Source: UBA1231 sp045652765
Lineage (GTDB): Bacteria > Bacillota_I > Bacilli_A > ML615J-28 > CAG-313
DNA length: 28,327 nucleotides
NCBI GenBank assembly: GCA_045652765.1
Contig: JAZOLG010000014.1
Location: 1 to 28,327, forward strand
Reading direction: 5' to 3'
The notes beneath the pieces were generated by a model. That model was not told where the DNA came from, did not search any database, and worked only from the letters and a program-made list of their open reading frames with translations. Every line of letters begins with the position of its first letter. The stretch's first letter is position 1. The position numbers and the translations under genes are program-made. Below are positions 23,814 through 28,327 of the stretch, in pieces.

Positions 23814-25196
23814 ATGGAAAATACTAAATTACTTTGGGAAAAAGTAAAAAGTTTAATTAAAGAACGAAATTTAGTTAACACAGTTGTTTATGAACAATGT
23901 TTCGCCCCTGTTACTGAAATTTACAAAGTGACTAATACTAATATTTTTATTATTGTTGATAATGAATTAATACAATTTAGAATGACTAAACATTATCTTG
24001 ATATTATTAACAATTTATGGTATGAGTGTTCGGGAGAAAAAAAACTTATTAAGTTTGTTTTGAGAAAGCAAATTGAAAATGATAAAGAAAAAGAAAAAAA
24101 TTTGCAACTTAATCAAGTTAATTCTAATGAAGTCAACAAATCACAAAGAAGACTTCGAACAGAATACACATTTGAGAATTTTGTAACAGGTGAATCTAAT
24201 CGATACGCTTGGATTACTGCGATGAAAGTTGCAGAATCTCCTATGGTTACAGTTAATCCTTTATATATCTTTGGTGATGTAGGGTTAGGTAAAACACATT
24301 TAATGACTGCGGTTGGACATTATATTTTGGATAATGATCCTAATACTAATGTTGTTTATACAACTGCACAACAATTTGTAGAAGATTATTTTCAAGCTAC
24401 TACTAAAAAAAGTTTAAACAGTATGCAAGATTTTGCCAATTATTATAGAAACGCTGATGTATTATTGGTTGATGATATCCAATTTTTAGCTAATAAAAAT
24501 TCTACTCAAGAAGAATTTTTCAAACTTTTTGAATATCTTCATGAAAATAATAAACAAATTGTAATTACTTCTGATCGTCGCGCAGATGAGTTAGAAAACA
24601 TTATGATGAGATTAAAATCTCGTTTTAGTTGGGGTATACCTGTTGATATTGGTGCTCCTAATTATGAATTAAGAAAAGCTATATTGCGACAAAAACTGTC
24701 ATATTTAATAGCTAATCCTGACGATGTTTCTGATGATGCTATTGATTACATAGCGAATAATTTCACAGAAAATGTTAGAAAATTAGAAGGAGCATTAAGA
24801 AGATATATTAATTATTGTGTTTCTTTTAATATTGACTTTTCTTTAGAAAACGCAAAAATATCTTTAGATTCACTTATTGTACACGATTCTTCTGACATTG
24901 AAGAAGAAAGTTCTAAAATAATTGCTAAAGTTAAAAAGGCCGTAGCCAATTATTATGCTGTATCAACCGCAGATTTAGTTTCTTCGTCAAGAAAAAAAGA
25001 AATTGTTTTTCCTAGACAAGTTGCTATTTATTTGATTAGAACAATTTATAACATACCTCTTCAAAAAATTGGTGACTTCTTTGGAGGAAAAGATCATACT
25101 ACTATTTCACATGGTTTTGACAAAATAAAAAAGCAAGTTGAAACCGATTGGACAGTAAAACAAGATATTGAAAATTTAAAAAAAGCATTAAATTAG
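23814..25196 (+). CDS. dnaA: Chromosomal replication initiator DnaA
   Basis: 460 aa. The start is ATG 23814 (MENTKLLWEKVKSLIKERNL); an in-frame GTG at 23802 overlaps the AAAGGGG Shine-Dalgarno and is rejected. Domain I is about 1-80, followed by a short linker and the AAA+ domain: TFENFVTGESNRYAWITA, Walker A GDVGLGKTH, Walker B LLVDDIQFL, sensor TSDRRADEL and sensor 2 around NVRKLEGALRR. C-terminal domain IV carries the DNA-binding signature FGGKDHTTISHGFDKIKK. It binds the boxes flanking this gene and opens the origin. Its position next to dnaN and the box clusters is canonical. Confidence 0.98.
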   Translation: MENTKLLWEKVKSLIKERNLVNTVVYEQCFAPVTEIYKVTNTNIFIIVDNELIQFRMTKHYLDIINNLWYECSGEKKLIKFVLRKQIENDKEKEKNLQLNQVNSNEVNKSQRRLRTEYTFENFVTGESNRYAWITAMKVAESPMVTVNPLYIFGDVGLGKTHLMTAVGHYILDNDPNTNVVYTTAQQFVEDYFQATTKKSLNSMQDFANYYRNADVLLVDDIQFLANKNSTQEEFFKLFEYLHENNKQIVITSDRRADELENIMMRLKSRFSWGIPVDIGAPNYELRKAILRQKLSYLIANPDDVSDDAIDYIANNFTENVRKLEGALRRYINYCVSFNIDFSLENAKISLDSLIVHDSSDIEEESSKIIAKVKKAVANYYAVSTADLVSSSRKKEIVFPRQVAIYLIRTIYNIPLQKIGDFFGGKDHTTISHGFDKIKKQVETDWTVKQDIENLKKALN

Positions 25197-25300
25197 TTTT
25201 GCTATATAATAAGGACAGAAAAACTTTAAATTGATGTAGAGTTTTCCACTTTTCCACATAGCTAATAATAATATAACAAATATAAATATAATAAAGGAGC
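25197..25300. other. oriC part 2: dnaA-dnaN intergenic DnaA boxes and AT-rich unwinding candidate
   Basis: Tandem boxes TTTTCCACT (25242-25250) and TTTTCCACA (25250-25258) share one base and are followed immediately by TAG and a TAATAATAATATAA run (25263-25276), then more A/T. A box next to TAA-type trinucleotide repeats resembles the DnaA-trio unwinding element described in Bacillus subtilis. A TATAAT at 25205-25210 could be the dnaN -10, but no -35 is evident, so dnaN may be read mainly with dnaA. Confidence 0.75.
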
Positions 25301-25309
25301 TTAAATTTC

Positions 25310-26434
25310 ATGAGATTCAGTATTTCCAAGCAAACTTTATTACAAGTATTAAACGACGTAGCACATGGTTTGTCTTATAAAACACCAATGCCTGTATTAA
25401 CAGGAATAAAGATTGACGCCTTCATGGATACTTTAACGTTTACCACAAGTAATAGAGAAATATCAGTTCAAGTAAAATTAGAAAAAGAAGATTCATTTGA
25501 GATCGAAGAAGATGGAACATGTGTCGTTCCTGGTAAATATTTTTTAGAAATTGCAAAAAAAATAGAAGAAGACAAAATTAATTTTGTATTATTTGAAGAA
25601 AGTACTATTAAAATTACAACAGATAAAACAGATTTCACCTTGGTAGCTTTAGATAAAGAAGCTTTCCCAATTATAAGTTTCAACAAAATTGGTAATCCGA
25701 TAACAATAAAAGGTAACGTATTAAAGAAAGCAATCAAACAAACAAACTTTGCTGCAGGGCTATCTGAAGCAAGGATGATCCTTACAGGAGTTTGTTTTGA
25801 AATCAATAACAACCAATTGGATATTATAGCAACAGATAGTTACCGACTTGCTAAGAAGCATATTGTTTTAGATAAAGAATACAATCATACTAAGATAAAC
25901 ATCCCTAATAAAGCTTTAGAAGAGTTAGAAAAGATATTAACTGATTCAGAAGAGCCTATTGAAATTTATTTAATAAGTAACAAAGCTTTAATTTATTATA
26001 AAGGAATTTCTTTTATTACAAGATTAATAGAAGGTAATTATCCAGACACTTCAGCACTATTTCCAAAGGAAGAATTAACCAAATTAGTCTTTAAAAAAAG
26101 CGAATTATTATCGACTGTAGACCGTGTAGCGTTATTTACAAATATGGATAGTTCTAACATAGTTAAGGTGGTAATAAAGGCAAATAAAGCCGTTCAAATA
26201 GCTTCAAGTAATAATGAAATAGGACGTGTAATTGAAGAAATTATACCAGAAAATGTCCCAAATATTAACAATTTTCAAACTGCATTCAGTGCTAAGTATT
26301 TTTTAGAGGCTTTGAAGTCATTTGAAGGCAATAATGTTGAAATTAGATTTACAGGAGAAATAAAGCCATTTATAATCACTAGTAATAAAGAAGACGGCTT
26401 AATCCAATTGATTTTACCAGTTAGAATCTTTTAA
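25310..26434 (+). CDS. dnaN: DNA polymerase III beta subunit (sliding clamp)
   Basis: 374 aa, the normal length for three repeated clamp domains. It begins MRFSISKQTLLQVLNDVAHG and contains MPVLTGIKIDA, ATDSYRLAKKH, YPDTSALFP and the C-terminal motif LILPVRIF, which is the family-typical end. As a dimer it encircles DNA and tethers the polymerase; the DnaX complex encoded at 9686 loads it. AAAGGAG lies about 12 nt upstream of the ATG. Confidence 0.98.
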   Translation: MRFSISKQTLLQVLNDVAHGLSYKTPMPVLTGIKIDAFMDTLTFTTSNREISVQVKLEKEDSFEIEEDGTCVVPGKYFLEIAKKIEEDKINFVLFEESTIKITTDKTDFTLVALDKEAFPIISFNKIGNPITIKGNVLKKAIKQTNFAAGLSEARMILTGVCFEINNNQLDIIATDSYRLAKKHIVLDKEYNHTKINIPNKALEELEKILTDSEEPIEIYLISNKALIYYKGISFITRLIEGNYPDTSALFPKEELTKLVFKKSELLSTVDRVALFTNMDSSNIVKVVIKANKAVQIASSNNEIGRVIEEIIPENVPNINNFQTAFSAKYFLEALKSFEGNNVEIRFTGEIKPFIITSNKEDGLIQLILPVRIF

Positions 26435-26450
26435 TTATCAAAAAAATATA

Positions 26451-26489
26451 AAAAAAGAAGAGTTTCCCTAAAGGAACTCTTCTTTTTTT
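26451..26489. terminator. Bidirectional terminator between dnaN and parA
   Basis: GAAGAGTTTCC / GGAACTCTTC arms with a single bulged T and a CTAAA loop, flanked by A-run and T-run. It serves both convergent genes. Confidence 0.88.
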
Positions 26490-26515
26490 GTTTAATCATT
26501 AAAAAAAGCGATAAA

Positions 26516-27304
26516 TTAGTCTAAATTCATGCCATCAAAGACCTTTTTAAGCTCTTTTGCGACCTCATCACGGTTCTTTTGATGGAATTTTGAAGGCATT
26601 TCGGCTTTATCAAACACACTGATACCTTCAGCTTGTAAATTTCTTATTATTGACTTATCACTAATAGGAGTAGTAATTTGAGCTTCTGGAGTATACGCTG
26701 ATGCTTGCTTTTTAAGCTCTTTAAGAGCTTTGTTTGGAGCTATCTTAATTGGGTGGTAACCAGTAGGTAAAATGTACTTAATTTTCTTTAAATCTATGTC
26801 AGTATCGACAAAATATTGAATTGTATTCAAATAGCCATCCAAACCAAGTGTATCTAACCCGATTACAAGCAAGATTTTATCACTTAAGTCTAACAACACT
26901 TCACTTAAACGACTGCTTGAAGGTGGAAAATCGACGAAAATATAGTCAAAAAAGTTAGTAAAATCCTTAATAATATCAATAATTTTGCGTTCTTCGCTTC
27001 TTTTTACTGTTAAAGTAAAGGAAAGTCTGTCTGTATTTAAGGTTTTAATGATATACATATCATCTCTTGCTTCACAAACGATATCTGAAGCTTCACAAGA
27101 GCCTGTTAAATAGTTCTCAAAGAAGTTTTCTGTAGATGATGTAATGAAATCGCCAACACCAAATAATTTAAAAATACTGTTTTGATCATCGGCACTAATT
27201 ATAAGTACCTTCTTGTTCTTTAATGAATAGTAATGAGCTAGGTATCCTAAAAGAGTTGTTTTTCCAACTCCTCCTTTTTTACAATAAGTTGAGATAATTG
27301 CCAT
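26516..27304 (-). CDS. parA: ParA/Soj-type partition ATPase
   Basis: 262 aa. A deviant Walker A, KKGGVGKTT (9-17) with both signature lysines, is followed by an A'-like motif ISADDQNS (where DPQGN is typical) and Walker B IFVDFPPSSS. The C-terminal half (LPTGYHPIKIAPNKALKELK; TPISDKSIIRNLQAEGISVF) matches ParA/MinD-class ATPases. ParA proteins bind DNA nonspecifically with ATP and move a partner-centromere complex to segregate replicons. It starts 2 nt after the partner gene, with GGAG inside that gene's end. A Soj-like gene beside dnaA/dnaN is also found in several Mollicutes, but no HTH-type ParB gene lies next to it here. Confidence 0.93.
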   Translation of the reverse strand: MAIISTYCKKGGVGKTTLLGYLAHYYSLKNKKVLIISADDQNSIFKLFGVGDFITSSTENFFENYLTGSCEASDIVCEARDDMYIIKTLNTDRLSFTLTVKRSEERKIIDIIKDFTNFFDYIFVDFPPSSSRLSEVLLDLSDKILLVIGLDTLGLDGYLNTIQYFVDTDIDLKKIKYILPTGYHPIKIAPNKALKELKKQASAYTPEAQITTPISDKSIIRNLQAEGISVFDKAEMPSKFHQKNRDEVAKELKKVFDGMNLD

Positions 27305-27306
27305 AA

Positions 27307-27666
27307 TTATAATACTCCTTCTCTTTTTAATTTCTCTCTACATGCATCTTCAATGAATGAAGCAAATAGTAAACCGCGTTGCGCACAAATAATTTTGATC
27401 TCTCTACGTAAGTTTTTGTCCATTGTTGAAGTATATTTAACTCTATTATTATCAATAACAGGTTCGTAAACTTGTCTTTGAACAACTCTTTGAGTTTGTT
27501 TTGGAGCTTGTTGAACTTTTTTTGGCTCAGCAACAGGCATTGTTTCTTCAAAATAATCATTAAATTGTTCTGTTTCTTCAATTTGTGGTTCTAAAACTTC
27601 ATTTTTTGTTTGATTTTGTGTAATTTGCTTTGCAAAAGGGTTATTTCTCTTTTGTAATTGATTCAT
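27307..27666 (-). CDS. Probable ribbon-helix-helix partner of ParA (centromere-binding candidate)
   Basis: 119 aa from the ATG at 27666 (MNQLQKRNNPFAKQI), with AAAGGAGG upstream; a longer in-frame start at 27720 falls upstream of the promoter -10 and is rejected. Residues 1-75 are Gln/Glu/Asn/Pro-rich and probably disordered. Residues about 76-112 (NRVKYTSTMDKNLRREIKII, then FASFIEDACREKLKR) have the strand-helix-turn-helix spacing of ribbon-helix-helix DNA-binding proteins. Small RHH proteins with flexible tails encoded next to parA are the centromere-binding factors of plasmid type Ib partition systems (e.g. ParG), usually repressing their own operon. RHH assignment is by eye; sequence identity to a named family is not claimed. 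Confidence 0.72.
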   Translation of the reverse strand: MNQLQKRNNPFAKQITQNQTKNEVLEPQIEETEQFNDYFEETMPVAEPKKVQQAPKQTQRVVQRQVYEPVIDNNRVKYTSTMDKNLRREIKIICAQRGLLFASFIEDACREKLKREGVL

Positions 27667-27696
27667 AATACGTTCCTCCTTTATTTTTACGTTTAC

Positions 27697-27725
27697 ATTA
27701 TAACACAAATAAAAAGACAAATCAA
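27697..27725 (-). promoter_or_regulatory. Promoter of the parA operon
   Basis: Minus strand TTGATT (27725-27720), 17 nt, TATAAT (27702-27697) with TGT upstream (extended -10). The -10 lies in an imperfect palindrome, GTTTACATTATAAC (27691-27704), a possible autoregulatory site. Confidence 0.75.
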
Positions 27726-27726
27726 G

Positions 27727-28327
27727 TATTTTGCAATATTTATTTTTTTATGGCTGTATGTATATAAGTAAAATATTTTGTTTTTAGCACGATCACTTTA
27801 AAATTGGTCAAAAAAGCTAAAAAACTAAAAAAATTAAAAAATGAACTTTCAAAAGTGAAATATTTTTAAAAAATACCCTAAAAATCTTCAAAATTTCGAA
27901 TTTTTAAAAAAAAGATTAAAACTTATTCGGATTTTTGTACAAAAATTCAAAAATAACCCGATTTTTAGGTTTTCAAAAAAACAGTATTTTCTACCAAAAA
28001 AAGCTACCAATGAAACTGTTATAAGTTCTAACCCATAAAACCATAATTATGTATTTTGAACGATTTGAAATCGTACTCTCTAAAAACGAAAGTTTTATTT
28101 TAAAACTAAAGATGAATTACATTACTTTTAAATTAAAAATTATTATCTTAAATAAAACTTTTATATTAAAAGCAATAACGATGAAAAACTTTTAAATTAA
28201 ATGTAAAAACAGCGATAATATTTTTAAATTTAAAGTATTTTTACAACTAAAAATTTTAATATAAAAGTAATTTATGGGTTGTATTTAACCATATAAGTTT
28301 TAACTTAAAACAATAAAAGTTTGTTGA
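27727..28327. other. Gene-free AT-rich region upstream of the parA operon
   Basis: No credible coding sequence on either strand. Besides the palindrome array it holds a perfect 16-bp palindrome, ATTTTTGTACAAAAAT (27931-27946), a 10-bp inverted repeat CCTAAAAATC / GATTTTTAGG (27877-27886 and 27960-27969) flanking it, CATAATTATG (28042-28051), and dense A- and T-tracts. Confidence 0.7.
28060..28311. repeat. Array of AT-rich near-palindromes spaced about 32 bp
   Basis: Seven dyad-symmetric elements in a row have centres near 28067 (ACGATTTGAAATCGT, perfect 7-bp arms), 28099 (AGTTTTATTTTAAAACT), 28132 (TTTTAAATTAAAA), 28165 (CTTTTATATTAAAAG), 28196 (ACTTTTAAATTAAA), 28228 (TTTAAATTTAAA) and 28260 (TTTTAATATAAAAGT). 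The last is the inverted complement of part of the 28165 element. Steps are 32, 33, 33, 31, 32 and 32 bp, about three helical turns. Another palindrome (GTTTTAACTTAAAAC, 28297-28311) follows after 44 bp. The array lies upstream of the parA operon and may be a centromere or bent DNA. Confidence 0.65.

Noticed and set aside
28060..28327. CRISPR-like array at the right end because of regular spacing
   Set aside because: The units are short, A/T-rich dyads that vary in sequence, not identical 24-40 bp repeats with unique spacers, and no cas genes are nearby.

Overview
The window is a strongly A+T-rich chromosomal segment around the replication origin of a low-GC member of the Bacillota/Mycoplasmatota branch, most like an uncultured gut Bacilli lineage (RF39, Acholeplasmatales or Erysipelotrichales type). 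This placement rests on the origin gene set, G-rich Shine-Dalgarno sites, T-box control, Gram-positive-style lipoproteins and AT-rich codon use. TGA is a stop codon (for example at the end of rnpA and of the small gene at 15069-15452), so the code is standard and not the UGA-Trp code of mycoplasmas. The species cannot be named from the sequence.

Layout, left to right. (1) 1-8581, minus strand: a six-gene operon with its own promoter at 8625-8653. It encodes a MalK/UgpC-type ATPase, two CUT1-type permeases, a family-1 solute-binding lipoprotein, a surface lipoprotein with an apparently intact staphylococcal-nuclease-like domain plus OB-like domains, and a second OB/Ig-like lipoprotein cut by the window edge. 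The set looks like a surface system that cuts extracellular nucleic acid and imports products, although the substrate is inferred. (2) 8759-12526, minus: dnaX-ybaB-recR, with an unusually long DnaX. (3) 12649-13560, plus: a Na/Pi-cotransporter family protein. (4) 13571-15452, minus: a small unknown protein, NfeD-like and SPFH/stomatin proteins from a perfect-consensus promoter. A divergent gene for an unknown bitopic membrane protein follows (15626-16660, plus). (5) 16686-18338, minus: asnS behind a T-box riboswitch with an apparent AAC (Asn) specifier. (6) 18388-22424, minus: mnmE, jag/khpB, yidC, rnpA and rpmH, the classical origin-side cluster. (7) 22502-23581, minus: an unknown membrane-anchored protein inserted between rpmH and the origin. 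(8) 23640-26434: DnaA-box cluster, dnaA, a second DnaA-box/AT-rich element, then dnaN on the plus strand. (9) 26516-27666, minus: parA plus a probable ribbon-helix-helix partner. (10) 27667-28327: a gene-free AT-rich stretch with a run of near-palindromes spaced about 32 bp apart.

The core genes serve replication (dnaA, dnaN, dnaX), repair (recR), RNA maturation and modification (rnpA, mnmE), translation (rpmH, asnS) and membrane protein insertion (yidC). The most unusual parts are the two ends. On the left is the nuclease/OB-lipoprotein/ABC-transporter operon. On the right is an origin-linked ParA with an apparent RHH partner and a helically phased palindrome array that could be its centromere.
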